Counted from the first letter of the stretch, positions 43,927 through 52,828 are shown. The stretch is 64,000 nucleotides of DNA from Larkinella humicola (GCF_008727875.1 NZ_VTWS01000001.1:1178001-1242000); one strand, 5' to 3'. Numbers and translations are program-made. The notes: generated by a model not told the origin, from the sequence alone.

Positions 43927-44664
43927 TTAACGGTGGTTTTTCTTTTCAAGTTCTTTGGCCATCTTCAGAGAATGCTTCAATGAATTCAGGTTGTTCCAAT
44001 CGCTATGAGCGATGATAATGTATTTTGGATTTCTGTATTTTTTCTGAACCTTTTCCAGCGTAGTCGCATATTCGGTGACACTTCCATCGTCTAAATAGCC
44101 CAAATTATCCGCATCAACCCCTTTGATTAAGCAGCCACCGTAGAGAATTTTTTCGTTTTTAAACCAGATGACAATATTGTCTTCGGTGTGGGCCGGTCCG
44201 GGGTAATACGTTTCAAAAGCATAGGGGCCGACCTGAAAAACCGTATCCTTGGTCATTAAAAATTCGGCCCTTTTTTTACCGTTCTTTTTACTTAATTCAT
44301 CGGTAAGAACCGTCGTATAGGTTTTTATGCCCTGCTGCCGGTAGTATTCGAGTCCAGCCGTTTTGTCGCTGTGCCAATGCGTTGCAAAACACATGATCAC
44401 GTTTTGGTTGTGCTTTATTTTTATGCTATCGAGCAAGGGTTGAAATTGCGTGGTGTCCCAGGGCGTATCAAACAGAACAACACCCTCTTTCGTGACCAGG
44501 TACATTCCGTTTGCCGGTACCTGAGAGTTTTGGTAGGTGTTGTAGGTTGTGTAAATATAAAAGTCTCCCGTCAGGTGCGCCATCTTAAGTTTTTCGGGTT
44601 TTGCCTGTCCAAACAGATTGATTAGCATGAAAAGGAAAGCGATGGTCAAGATACTTGTCCGCAT
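43927..44664 (-). CDS. Subclass B1 metallo-beta-lactamase
   Basis: 245 residues with signal peptide 1-19. The full B1 zinc set is present: H96-x-H98-x-D100 (ATHWHSDKTAG), H159 (GPAHTEDN), C178 (YGGCLIKG) and H220 (IIAHSDW). The substrate-binding Lys (K181) and Asn (N187, DADNLGYLDDG) of B1 enzymes are also there. Position after D100 is Lys rather than the common Arg or Cys. Hydrolysis of beta-lactams including carbapenems is the family activity, in the periplasm; activity here is untested. No mobility genes flank it. Confidence 0.9.
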   Translation of the reverse strand: MRTSILTIAFLFMLINLFGQAKPEKLKMAHLTGDFYIYTTYNTYQNSQVPANGMYLVTKEGVVLFDTPWDTTQFQPLLDSIKIKHNQNVIMCFATHWHSDKTAGLEYYRQQGIKTYTTVLTDELSKKNGKKRAEFLMTKDTVFQVGPYAFETYYPGPAHTEDNIVIWFKNEKILYGGCLIKGVDADNLGYLDDGSVTEYATTLEKVQKKYRNPKYIIIAHSDWNNLNSLKHSLKMAKELEKKNHR

Positions 44665-44773
44665 GTTGCTCGTATAAATTAGTTGTTGATGGTTTGTAAA
44701 ATTACCACGATCTGGTAACTAGACGAAGTTTGGGTTGGTTTCCTTCGGACAAACAAAAGGTAATTTTGCCAAC

Positions 44774-44802
44774 AAAAAAAGGAACCCCATTCCCGGAGTT
44801 CC
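44774..44802 (-). terminator. Intrinsic terminator downstream of the GH43-like gene
   Basis: On the minus strand GGAACTCC...GGGGTTCC is followed by seven T. It lies about 50 bp after the stop of the GH43-like gene and before the beta-lactamase promoter region. Confidence 0.65.
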
Positions 44803-44854
44803 CTCATGTATCAACAAATCCGTTTTAGGTTTCACAGGCCTTTCGCTTTTGCCC

Positions 44855-45934
44855 CTAGTTTTTACCGGCATACGCCTTCCGCAAGGTCTCGGCTTCCGCG
44901 GCTGTTACGAGCGAAACACAGCCATGCCGCGCTTCCGACGGAAAACTGACGTCCTCTTCCACCGTCCAGTGAATCAAATCCGGCGAGGACGAAGCCCCAA
45001 AGCGGTTTGTCATGCAATAATCGTAGAGCAACAACCAGCCGGGTTTACGGGGATCTTCCATGACGGTGGGGCCTTCGGTGATGACCGGAACGATTTGTCC
45101 TTTGTTCATCGGGCCTTCCACCACGATATAAGGCCCTTCCAGGTTCTTCGAGGTGGCCACTCGAATCGCCCTGCGCTCACCGGTTTTGGCCCCAAATTCT
45201 TCTTCTTTGTGATAAAGATAGTAGGTGCCTTGGTGTTCCAGCAAGGTGCCGTCGATCACGGAATAGGGCGGCTCAAACAGGACTTTGGCCGGGGTGAAGG
45301 TCTTCCAGTCCCGCGTCCGGCAATACCAGAGACGACTCTCTTTCCAGCCCGCATCCTGGTAAGACGACGACCAGAACAGGACATACTCCCCGGTTTTGGC
45401 GTCATAAAACCATTCGGGTGCCCAGATGTTGCGGGCCAACGCGCCGGATGCATTCCGCACGTCCTTCATCAACGGCAACGGCCCTTCCACCTGCCAGTGA
45501 ATCAGGTCCTTCGAGGTGGCATATTGACAACTTGGCCCCACTTTCTCCCGGTCTTTGCCGCCCCCTCCGGTTGTCAAAACGCGCCAAATCCCGTTTGGCC
45601 CCCGCCGAACGTACGGGTCGCGCATGGGTTGCTCCCAGACCGGATTGTTGTCGTTCAACGGCGTCCAGTGCCGCCCATCGGTCGACAAGGCAATGTGCAG
45701 TTTGTTGATCAGCATCGGGTTTTCCAGCGGCACCTCCACGGTTTTTCCCTGCGCATCGATCTCAATCCGGGTCGGATACCGCTGCCGGAAGTACGTTAGC
45801 ATCCAGACCTTTTGATCTTTCCTGATGTTGAGGGGTTGGTCGATCCCAAAACCGTCGGAGGTAGCTTTTTTTTCAGGTTGTGGCAACGCTCCCGACAGGG
45901 AGAGAAACAGGGTTAACCATCCGATAAATGTCAT
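44855..45934 (-). CDS. Secreted glycoside hydrolase family 43-like five-bladed beta-propeller protein
   Basis: 359 residues from ATG 45934 with signal peptide (FIGWLTLFLSLSGALPQ). Repeating propeller phrases HIALSTDGRHWTPL, DPYVRRGPNGIWRVL, YATSKDLIHWQVEGPL, NIWAPEWFYDAKTGEYVLFWSS, VIDGTLLEHQGTYYLYHKEE match GH43/GH117-type folds: D in RDPYV, D in VIDGT and E in ITEGPTV are candidate catalytic residues. Arabinan, xylan or related substrate; not determinable. Preceded by a TAACTTTG promoter box. Confidence 0.82.
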   Translation of the reverse strand: MTFIGWLTLFLSLSGALPQPEKKATSDGFGIDQPLNIRKDQKVWMLTYFRQRYPTRIEIDAQGKTVEVPLENPMLINKLHIALSTDGRHWTPLNDNNPVWEQPMRDPYVRRGPNGIWRVLTTGGGGKDREKVGPSCQYATSKDLIHWQVEGPLPLMKDVRNASGALARNIWAPEWFYDAKTGEYVLFWSSSYQDAGWKESRLWYCRTRDWKTFTPAKVLFEPPYSVIDGTLLEHQGTYYLYHKEEEFGAKTGERRAIRVATSKNLEGPYIVVEGPMNKGQIVPVITEGPTVMEDPRKPGWLLLYDYCMTNRFGASSSPDLIHWTVEEDVSFPSEARHGCVSLVTAAEAETLRKAYAGKN

Positions 45935-45974
45935 AACTGCGTTATTTTTGGCCAAAAATAAGGGATATTTCTGT

Positions 45975-45982
45975 CAAAGTTA
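45975..45982 (-). promoter_or_regulatory. TAnnTTTG promoter box for the GH43-like gene
   Basis: Minus-strand TAACTTTG, 41 bp before the ATG at 45934, with TTTA 21 nt further upstream. The box is identical to that of the tRNA-like gene. Confidence 0.5.
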
Positions 45983-45998
45983 GCCGGGCTTTTGTCAA

Positions 45999-46907
45999 TC
46001 AATTAAACGAAGCCCTGAATTCCAACGGGCTTTGCTTCGTTTTTGTCTTGAATAATTTGCTGAACGACTGCGAATGTTCGAACCCCAATTCATAAGCGAT
46101 TTCACTGACCGACAATTCAGTCGTGGAGAGTTTTTCTTTGGCTTTCCCGATCAGTTTTTCGTGGATGTGCTGCTGGGTCGTTAGCCCGGTTAGTTGTTTC
46201 AGCAAACTGCCTAAATATTTGCTGGAAATGTTAAGACGATCCGCAACATATTGCACGGTGGGCAACCCTTTCGAGAGTAATTCTTGCTGGTTAAAATAGT
46301 CATCCAATACGTCTTCCAATCGGGTTAAAATCCGGCTGTTGGTCATTTTACGGGTGATGAACTGACGTTCATAAAACCGCTCGGCATATGTAAACAGAAG
46401 CTCCAACTGGGCAATGATGACATCCTGGCTAAATTTATCGATCGGTGCGTTGTACTCCTGTTTAATGTTGTCGATGATTCCATTCATCAGCGTTTCTTCC
46501 CGATCGGAAAGAAACAACGCTTCGTTGGTAGCATACCCAAAATAGTCGTACTTCTTTATTTTTTTAGCCAGGGACGTATTCCATAAAAAGTCGGGATGGA
46601 TAAACAGCATCCATCCCTGGAGGTTGGGTGGACGACCGTTTTCTTCACCCCGCAGAATCTGTCCGGGTGCCATAAACGCCATCAGGCCTTCGTCAAAATC
46701 GTATTTCTGCTGCCCGTACAACAGGTTGTCGCAGCCCCGCTTCAGCGATACAACATAGAAGTCAAAAATAACCGCCTGAATATCAGAATGACTTTTAAAT
46801 TGAGACACATCCACCACACTGATCAGCGGATGATGCGGTTTTTCAAGTCCCGTTAAGCGATGCCCTTCTGGTATGGTTTTTATTCGGCGTGGCGTTGTCT
46901 TCAACAT
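45999..46907 (-). CDS. AraC family transcriptional regulator
   Basis: 302 residues: cupin-like N-terminus (LLYGQQKYDFDEGLMAFMAPGQIL) and C-terminal HTH pair (YVADRLNISSKYLGSLLKQLTGLTTQQHIHEKLIGKAKEKL; LSVSEIAYELGFEHSQSFSKLFKTKTKQSPLEFR). Co-directional with the DoxX-like gene 16 bp upstream, which may be in the same transcript. Effector unknown. Confidence 0.92.
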   Translation of the reverse strand: MLKTTPRRIKTIPEGHRLTGLEKPHHPLISVVDVSQFKSHSDIQAVIFDFYVVSLKRGCDNLLYGQQKYDFDEGLMAFMAPGQILRGEENGRPPNLQGWMLFIHPDFLWNTSLAKKIKKYDYFGYATNEALFLSDREETLMNGIIDNIKQEYNAPIDKFSQDVIIAQLELLFTYAERFYERQFITRKMTNSRILTRLEDVLDDYFNQQELLSKGLPTVQYVADRLNISSKYLGSLLKQLTGLTTQQHIHEKLIGKAKEKLSTTELSVSEIAYELGFEHSQSFSKLFKTKTKQSPLEFRASFN

Positions 46908-46923
46908 CGTGCAAAAGTGGTTT

Positions 46924-47268
46924 TTAAAATTTAAACGGATATTTCAGCCAAATCAACAGCAGGGGAATGGCCAGAAACGGAATTTCCAGCAAGGCCATTT
47001 TATAATCCCCTGCCCGCAACGCCAATGCCATGATCAGAACAATGGAAAAGGCGTTGAGCAAATTGGCCGCGAAAAAGGTCTGTGGGAACAGCAATAGCAA
47101 ACCCGCTGCAATGGAAGCCACGCCAAAATAGGGTAAAACGGCTTGGGAAATACCCAGGGTTGCCATCATTTTTGCCTGTTCGGCGTTGCCGGGCTGGAAG
47201 GCGTCCCAACCGTGTTTGATACCCAGAAAAGCGGATACCAGAAGAAGAATTAGGCTGATGATTTTCAT
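46924..47268 (-). CDS. DoxX-like small membrane protein
   Basis: 114 residues, four hydrophobic helices. ISLILLLVSAFLGIKHGWDAFQPGN and AVLPYFGVASIAAGLLLLFPQTFFAANLLNAF recall the DoxX/DoxD-like family often encoded near AraC regulators and oxidoreductases. Function unknown. Its upstream side is bounded by palindrome A4. Confidence 0.75.
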   Translation of the reverse strand: MKIISLILLLVSAFLGIKHGWDAFQPGNAEQAKMMATLGISQAVLPYFGVASIAAGLLLLFPQTFFAANLLNAFSIVLIMALALRAGDYKMALLEIPFLAIPLLLIWLKYPFKF

Positions 47269-47285
47269 TTTATTAATTTAAACAG

Positions 47286-47392
47286 AGGACTTTTGCTTTT
47301 GCCCCTAAATCCCCTAAAGGGGACTTTACGCATCCGGATATTGCCGCGTCCAAGTCCCCTTTAGGGGATTTAGGGGCAAAAGCAAAAGTCCT
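47286..47392. repeat. CCCCTAAAGGGG-family palindrome A4, perfect 41-bp arms
   Basis: Arms 47286-47326 and 47352-47392 are exact reverse complements. Outer ends AGGACTT/AAGTCCT, then TTTGCCCCTAAATCCCCTAA and AGGGGACTT; 25-nt loop TACGCATCCGGATATTGCCG CGTCC. The longest perfect copy in the window. Confidence 0.92.
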
Positions 47393-47404
47393 ACATAAGA
47401 AAAA

Positions 47405-48181
47405 TTATTTCCCGTACATCGTCGAAGCGCCCATTTTCCCGGCTTGAGCGATCAAAAAGCGGGGTGCAATTCGGCTCATCACCCGCATGACTTTCGCCAG
47501 TCCCGGATAGATTTCGTCTTTATCATTTTCCATGCCTTTGAGGGCGGCATCCACAATTTTTTCGGGAGCCATCAAGGCACTGGCACTAAATCCGTCTTCA
47601 TTCCTGAATTTATCATTCAAGGGTGTGGAACTTCCCGGCGCCACCAATTCGATTACCTGAATGTCCGTGTTTTTGAGTTGCACCCGTAAAGCCTGTGTAT
47701 ACGCCCGCAACCCCGATTTACTGCCGCTGTAAATGGGTGAAATCGGAAAAGGCGACAGCGCAATACCCGAGGTGACATTCACAATGGCCGCGTTTTTCTG
47801 TTTTTTCAGGTGGGGCAGAAATTGTTGCACCATTCGGATCGGTCCCATCAGGTTGATTTCAATTTCGCGGGTGATTTCGGTCAGTTCATGTGGCTGGTGC
47901 AGACTGATTTTCCGCATTTCACCGGCATTGTTGATGATGATATTCAGGTCGGGAAATTGCCGGGTTACCTGATTGTATAGCCTGATGATGTCGTCGGCAT
48001 TGCTCACATCGCTCTGGATGGTGTGGACGGCTGGCAGTTGGTGTTTCGTTTCCTGCAATTTTTCCGCGTTCCGGCCGGTGATAATGACGGTGTTGCCCAG
48101 CGCAAGCAATCTGGCGGCAAATTCGATGCCGAAACCGCTGGTTCCGCCGGTCACTAAAATGGTGTTGTTCTGTAAGTTCAT
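47405..48181 (-). CDS. Short-chain dehydrogenase (DltE-like)
   Basis: 258 residues from ATG 48181 (MNLQNNTILVTGG); a TTG 24 bp upstream is less likely. VTGGTSGFGIEFAARLLALG, INNAGEMRKI, AIVNVTSGIAL and YSGSKSGLRAYT (YxxxK) are visible. Closest in pattern to DltE/SDR family 5 proteins. Fourth SDR in the 38-48 kb block. Confidence 0.92.
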   Translation of the reverse strand: MNLQNNTILVTGGTSGFGIEFAARLLALGNTVIITGRNAEKLQETKHQLPAVHTIQSDVSNADDIIRLYNQVTRQFPDLNIIINNAGEMRKISLHQPHELTEITREIEINLMGPIRMVQQFLPHLKKQKNAAIVNVTSGIALSPFPISPIYSGSKSGLRAYTQALRVQLKNTDIQVIELVAPGSSTPLNDKFRNEDGFSASALMAPEKIVDAALKGMENDKDEIYPGLAKVMRVMSRIAPRFLIAQAGKMGASTMYGK

Positions 48182-48267
48182 CGTTCTGATCGTTTGTTGC
48201 TGCAAAGTTCAGCAGGGATCAGAAAACCGCTGTAGCCAAAAGTCGCAATGTTGTAGCTGAAAGGGCG

Positions 48268-48906
48268 TTACCGGTTCGTCGTCGGTATGGTTTGCCCATC
48301 CGGTTTACGTTGAATGAAGTCTTCCTTTTTGGTAAAATACTCCATTCCTAACACCAGCAGCGTTGAACCGATGAACGATACCTTCTGCATGATGGCCAAT
48401 AATCCCCAATCGCCGGAACCATACAAGTAGAGGGTATAGTAAAAAATCAACAGGCAGATGACACAGGCGAATTTTAAGACGTGAAGTTTTGACTTCAGAA
48501 TAAAAACCGTACAATAAAAAAGACCCAGCAACGACAACGTACTCGATACCATCACCATCACGTCGTGCAAGGAAGTGACGATCAGGACATCAAGTGCGAT
48601 GCTGGCAATCCCTACGGATTTTAAAACCGTAGCCGCATGGCGATTCGTCATCTTTTTTGACATATGGAGAAAGAAAATCCCAGACCCAACCGAGTGGAAT
48701 GCCACGCCAAGAATGGCCCAGATTCGGGATGGATTGTCTGAACCGTTGATTGCTTTTGCCGCAAAGAGATTGCTGATGAAGTTTTTAGTCCAGTCAAATC
48801 CGACCGAATTTTTATCAAACAAGGAACCTCCGGGATAGAGCATGGTTGCGGTGATGATTAAAATCACCGAAATGCCAATGCAGAGTAAGACGGCATGTTT
48901 CTTCAT
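48268..48906 (-). CDS. DUF998-like integral membrane protein
   Basis: 212 residues with six hydrophobic segments. DWTKNFISNLFAA near the first loop and spaced helices resemble DUF998-type proteins. No catalytic motif that I recognise. Small charged C-terminus (FTKKEDFIQRKPDGQ). Function unknown. Confidence 0.72.
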   Translation of the reverse strand: MKKHAVLLCIGISVILIITATMLYPGGSLFDKNSVGFDWTKNFISNLFAAKAINGSDNPSRIWAILGVAFHSVGSGIFFLHMSKKMTNRHAATVLKSVGIASIALDVLIVTSLHDVMVMVSSTLSLLGLFYCTVFILKSKLHVLKFACVICLLIFYYTLYLYGSGDWGLLAIMQKVSFIGSTLLVLGMEYFTKKEDFIQRKPDGQTIPTTNR

Positions 48907-48941
48907 TGGTTTGCTTCCTCGTTGTTTTCAGTTCGGCTTTT

Positions 48942-49490
48942 TCAAGTCGTCTTTCTTTTTTGCAAAATGAGAATTGAAATTGCATATACGATTACTATTG
49001 CCATAGGAATATAAACAAATCTTTCCGATGGAAACAGATACCAAAGAACTAAAATTGAGATTGTTCTTGTCAATGTATGAAACAGACCAATCCAATGGTC
49101 AATTATCCAACTCAAAGGTATCCACATTAAACCGGTCAAGATACCAACAGACAGCGGAAGGGATGTATAATCGAGCATGAAAAATGGTATTGCTATTGAA
49201 TATACTAAAACAGATTGAGCTACAGTATAAAAAAATAGTCTATCAAAAGTATTTGTAGGTTTGGTTTTGTCAAGATAATCTTCACCTGTAAATTTTGAAA
49301 TACCCATCGCTAAATAAACTATCGAGCCAGTTGCAATAAATAAAACCCACACAGTTATCAGGTCAGGGAAAAAAAGTCCTGAAACAGCTACTGTCAACCA
49401 AGCAATTAAGCCCGCAATTGGAGAGGCTAAAAGTTTCTTTTGTTTAAATTCTTCTTTTTGTTGTTCAAGAGATCTTTTATTATCTGTCAT
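48942..49490 (-). CDS. AT-rich membrane protein, DUF7010-like
   Basis: 182 residues from ATG 49490 (MTDNKRSLEQQKEEFKQKK); about five hydrophobic segments (LIAWLTVAVSGLFFPDLITVWVLFIATGSIVYLAMGI, cut in reading, and IPLSWIIDHWIGLFHTLTRTISILVLW). Possibly the DUF7010 family. The gene and its upstream 250 bp are visibly poorer in G+C than neighbours (runs of A/T, AAA/TTT/ATA codons), which points to horizontal gain. Confidence 0.72.
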   Translation of the reverse strand: MTDNKRSLEQQKEEFKQKKLLASPIAGLIAWLTVAVSGLFFPDLITVWVLFIATGSIVYLAMGISKFTGEDYLDKTKPTNTFDRLFFYTVAQSVLVYSIAIPFFMLDYTSLPLSVGILTGLMWIPLSWIIDHWIGLFHTLTRTISILVLWYLFPSERFVYIPMAIVIVYAISILILQKRKTT

Positions 49491-49786
49491 AGTGTGCAGG
49501 ATTGATTTCGTAAGATCGTTTTGTTTTAAGCTAACCGCCAACGGTTTGGAGGTTGCCGATGGCGCGAATTTTTAGTACTAAAGTTCAATCGAATTTGGTT
49601 TGTTTGTAGATTACCTTATTAATCACAAATAACTAAATATTAAAAACCTATTCACAGATCAATAAATACTTCTTCAGCTTTAATTTCTTGGTCAGTAACA
49701 TCCATAGGAAGTAAGAATACTAGCGGGCAAATACTCTTTGTTCTTATATCCCCTCACTTGCGCAAAACCGTTTGCCGGTAGCCGAG

Positions 49787-50851
49787 CTATTTCTTAGCAA
49801 AATAGGGTAAAATGTATTTGATCAGGATATCAAAAGGCAGTTTTGATTTGGCAGAATTGTAGCTATTGCCCGTAAAGGTTACCACCAAATCCAGATCTCT
49901 GATCACCATAATATACTGCCCGCCATTCCCGGAAGCAAAAACAACCGTGTGCTTCCATTGATCCGTCTTTATTTCTTCCGTATACCAGGCATACCCATAA
50001 TAAGTAGGTTGCGGAATAGCGGTTTTATTTCTGGAAATCCGCACGTTTGAAAAGTCTTCAATTTTTATACGACTTTCTGTCATGGTTTTAACCCATTCGC
50101 CGGAAACAATCCTTCGGTTGTTATAAACGCCGTCATTTAAAACCACCTGCCCAATTTTGTTCATATCGCCCGGAGAAATGTAAAAAGAACCCGCCGTCGT
50201 TTCGTGACCAAGCGGATCTTTTGTCCACCGGTACTGGGTAATTCCCAACGGTTTGAAGAGATACTGATCGGCAAACTCCGAAACCGACCTATGGGAAGCA
50301 TGCGCAAGGATGCCGCCCAATAGCATGGCATTGATCGACGTATAATCCCAATGTGTTCCCGGTTTATTTTTTAAGGGCAGGTCCAGGCAAAACCTGATCC
50401 AATCCTGCGTATTTTCCATGTCGTCTTCACAATCCTTGCTTCCATCCCATTCTTCGCAGTCAAAACCGGATTTCATTTCCAGCAAATGTTCAATGGTCAT
50501 GCTGTCTTTTAAACTAGCCCAGTTTCCGTAGGGCTTATACTTCGGAAAAAAAGAATATACGTTTTGATGTACATTTTTAATGAACCCTTTGTCGATCGCA
50601 ATGCCCATCAAGAGCGCCGTCACGGACTTCAAAGCAGAACGCGTATCGTGCAGATCACCCTTCCGTAACCCATGAAGATAGGTTTCAAAAACAAGCTTGC
50701 CACCTTTGGTTATGGTAACGCCTTCCAGGTTGGGATAGGTGCCATTGTTCGCTGCAATCGTAATGCTATCCAGGAGGTTGGCAGGCATTTTCTGTGCAGT
50801 TCCGGAAGCGCAAAAGAATAGGAATACAACCAGCGTTGCGAACCGCTTCAT
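49787..50851 (-). CDS. Secreted serine hydrolase, beta-lactamase family
   Basis: 354 residues with signal peptide 1-19. SALKSVTALL gives S72-x-x-K75; DYTSINAMLLGGIL holds the second motif and GNGGQYIMVI the third. Clear paralog of the lipoprotein at 17785-18891 (shared ...IAIDKGFIK, QDWIRF, GDMNKIGQ-type segments) but without lipobox. Start overlaps the DUF4287 stop by 4 bp. Confidence 0.87.
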   Translation of the reverse strand: MKRFATLVVFLFFCASGTAQKMPANLLDSITIAANNGTYPNLEGVTITKGGKLVFETYLHGLRKGDLHDTRSALKSVTALLMGIAIDKGFIKNVHQNVYSFFPKYKPYGNWASLKDSMTIEHLLEMKSGFDCEEWDGSKDCEDDMENTQDWIRFCLDLPLKNKPGTHWDYTSINAMLLGGILAHASHRSVSEFADQYLFKPLGITQYRWTKDPLGHETTAGSFYISPGDMNKIGQVVLNDGVYNNRRIVSGEWVKTMTESRIKIEDFSNVRISRNKTAIPQPTYYGYAWYTEEIKTDQWKHTVVFASGNGGQYIMVIRDLDLVVTFTGNSYNSAKSKLPFDILIKYILPYFAKK

Positions 50852-51066
50852 TCCGTTTTTCCTTTGAAGGTCGCATAAATGGCCATGGCGTGGCCGTGTC
50901 CCAATGCAAAATCCTCTTTCAGCCAGTTTGTTATTTCTGTCGCTTTTACTTTTGGATTAAGTTTTCCATCAATGATAAATTCTTTTTCTTCCGCTAATTT
51001 TTTAAAGTCCGCCGGTGTTTTTCCGGTCTTGGCTTTGATGTTGTCTATGTAGGCTTGAAAAGACAT
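50848..51066 (-). CDS. DUF4287 domain protein
   Basis: 72 residues from ATG 51066 (MSFQAYIDNIKAKTGKTPADFKKLAEEKEF). DUF4287 proteins are small, all-helical, of unknown function, often encoded near DUF5655 or other resistance-type proteins. The longer open frame to 51123 lies partly in a repeat and is rejected. Coupled to the serine hydrolase by a 4-bp overlap. Confidence 0.85.
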   Translation of the reverse strand: MSFQAYIDNIKAKTGKTPADFKKLAEEKEFIIDGKLNPKVKATEITNWLKEDFALGHGHAMAIYATFKGKTE

Positions 51067-51124
51067 ACTGATTTGCGTTTTTTTAGAGTTTACTTTAAGA
51101 CTTACGTCTGATAATTCTATCAAA

Positions 51125-51223
51125 CTTTCGCTTTTGCCCCTAAATCCCCTAAAGGGGACTTGGACGCGGCTTAATCCGGATCCTATAAGTCCCCTTTAGG
51201 GGATTTAGGGGCAAAAGCGAAAG
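51125..51223. repeat. CCCCTAAAGGGG-family palindrome A5, perfect 37-bp arms
   Basis: Arms 51125-51161 and 51187-51223 are exact reverse complements; loop GGACGCGGCTTAATCCGGAT then CCTAT. The flank GACTTACGTCTGATAATTCT (about 51099-51118) also precedes copy A3 (about 42831-42850) in the form GACTTACGTTTGATAATTCT, so the mobile unit is longer than the palindrome alone. Confidence 0.92.
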
Positions 51224-51325
51224 TCCTATACTTTAAGATAGTAAATGGTTGAAACGGCTAATATGACAAAACAATCAATGGGATTGCTGACTTCCATCGG
51301 CCATGCTGCACGCGAACCTGCCTTT

Positions 51326-51364
51326 AATAAAAAGGGAGCCCAACCTCCTGACGGTTGAACTCCC
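51326..51364 (-). terminator. Intrinsic terminator after the amidohydrolase gene
   Basis: Minus strand: GGGAGTTCAACC, 7-nt loop, GGTTGGGCTCCC (12 bp with two G-U pairs), then TTTTTATT. It lies 22 bp past the stop at 51386. Confidence 0.88.
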
Positions 51365-51385
51365 CAATTCTACAAAAAATTCCAG

Positions 51386-52690
51386 TTATTTCCCTAAATC
51401 CGGCTGTCCATACTTCTCGCGGTACATGTGGTACAACCGCTTGTGTTTATCATCCAGATTGATGTGACGGCCCTGGATATACGCGTGTTCGATGACGTTG
51501 GTGCGCATGTCGAGCAAATCACCTTTCGAGACAACCAGCGTCGCGTGTTTGCCTTTTTCGAGCGTGCCCACCACGTTGTCGATGCCCATGATTTTGGCGG
51601 TCGTGGAGGTGATCATTTTCAGCGCGTCCTCTTTGTCGATGCCCCCGAAACCGGCGGCTGTTCCGGCCTGAAACGGCAGGTTTCGCGTCCGCCAGTAGGC
51701 TCCGTCGTAGCTCAAACTCACCGCAATACCGGCTTTCTGGAGCATTCCCGGCAGTTTATACGGCAAATACACGTCTTCGTCCTGGAGGTTGGGCAGGCGG
51801 TGCATCGGCCCCAGAATCACGGCGACGTTGTTCTCTTTCAGAAAATCGATCACCCGACCGGCGTCTTCTCCGCCCACAATCACCGGTTTCCGAATGCCCA
51901 TCTGCTTCGCAAATTTGATGGCTTCGATGATGTCCTTGCCGTAATCGGCGCGGATGTACAGGTTTTTCGTGCCGTCGAACAGGCCCTTCATCGACTCAAA
52001 TTTGAGGTTTTTCGGAGCCGGATTTTTCAGGGCGGCATAGGCCACCGCATCGGAAAACGTCGCTTTCAGGGCGTTGATGCTTTCCTGCCGCTGTTCGCTC
52101 TTTTTTAAACTGACCGAAAAATCCTCAAAATCGAAGCTGCGGGCGAAATACCCCGGCCAAGTTAGCCAGATGCCGTCGTCGGCTTTCAGCACGGCATCTT
52201 CCCAGTTCCAGGCGTCTGACTGCACCACGGACGAGCTCCCCGAAATGACCCCGCCCATCGGCATCACCTGCGTTAGCAGCAGGCCGTTGTTCCGGATGGT
52301 CGGAATCACCTCCGAATCGGTGTTGTAGGCAATCAAAGACCGGATGTTCGGGTTGATGTAACCGGTTTCCTGAAAATCGACCGTGGCCCGAACCGCGCTG
52401 ATTTCCTGCAACCCCACCGTCGAAGCGGGCGAAATGATGCTCGGATAGACGTGTTTTCCGGCCACATTGATCACTTCCGCACCGTTGGTGGGCGTGTTGC
52501 CGTCGCCGACGGCGGTGATGATTCCTTTATCGAAAAGAATCACCCCGTTATTGATTACCTGCCCGTTGCCAACGTGAATCGTCGCGCCCGTCAGGGCAAT
52601 GGCCCGCGTCTGTGGCCCCGCCGGAGCCGGATTCTGGGCAAAACCGCTGAGCGATGCCAGCAGGAGTATGGAGAGTGTTAATTTTTTCAT
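51386..52690 (-). CDS. Secreted amidohydrolase family protein
   Basis: 434 residues from ATG 52690 with signal peptide (LTLSILLLASLSGFAQ). N-terminal composite domain LTGATIHVGNGQVINNGVILFDKG, AGKHVYPSIISPAS and a C-terminal TTSTAKIMGIDNVVGTLEKGKHATLVV as in imidazolonepropionase-like amidohydrolases. The HxH metal motif is replaced here by ISPAS, and ligands are hard to locate, so catalysis is uncertain. Same strand as the larger amidohydrolase, with palindrome A6 in the 138-bp gap. Confidence 0.85.
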   Translation of the reverse strand: MKKLTLSILLLASLSGFAQNPAPAGPQTRAIALTGATIHVGNGQVINNGVILFDKGIITAVGDGNTPTNGAEVINVAGKHVYPSIISPASTVGLQEISAVRATVDFQETGYINPNIRSLIAYNTDSEVIPTIRNNGLLLTQVMPMGGVISGSSSVVQSDAWNWEDAVLKADDGIWLTWPGYFARSFDFEDFSVSLKKSEQRQESINALKATFSDAVAYAALKNPAPKNLKFESMKGLFDGTKNLYIRADYGKDIIEAIKFAKQMGIRKPVIVGGEDAGRVIDFLKENNVAVILGPMHRLPNLQDEDVYLPYKLPGMLQKAGIAVSLSYDGAYWRTRNLPFQAGTAAGFGGIDKEDALKMITSTTAKIMGIDNVVGTLEKGKHATLVVSKGDLLDMRTNVIEHAYIQGRHINLDDKHKRLYHMYREKYGQPDLGK

Positions 52691-52718
52691 GATTTTATAG
52701 TTTGCATTTTGCCCCATT

Positions 52719-52817
52719 CCCCTGCATTTGCCCCTAAATCCCCTAAAGGGGACTTTACGCGTCCGGAAGATGCTGCGTCCAAGTCCCCTTTAGGGGATTT
52801 AGGGGCAAATGCAGGGG
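52719..52817. repeat. CCCCTAAAGGGG-family palindrome A6, perfect 37-bp arms
   Basis: Arms 52719-52755 and 52781-52817 are exact reverse complements, loop TACGCGTCCGGAAGATGCTG CGTCC. Located between two amidohydrolase genes of one strand. Translation of the element gives SPLGDLGA/SPKGDF peptides, which are spurious. Confidence 0.92.
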
Positions 52818-52828
52818 TTCTGGGACAG

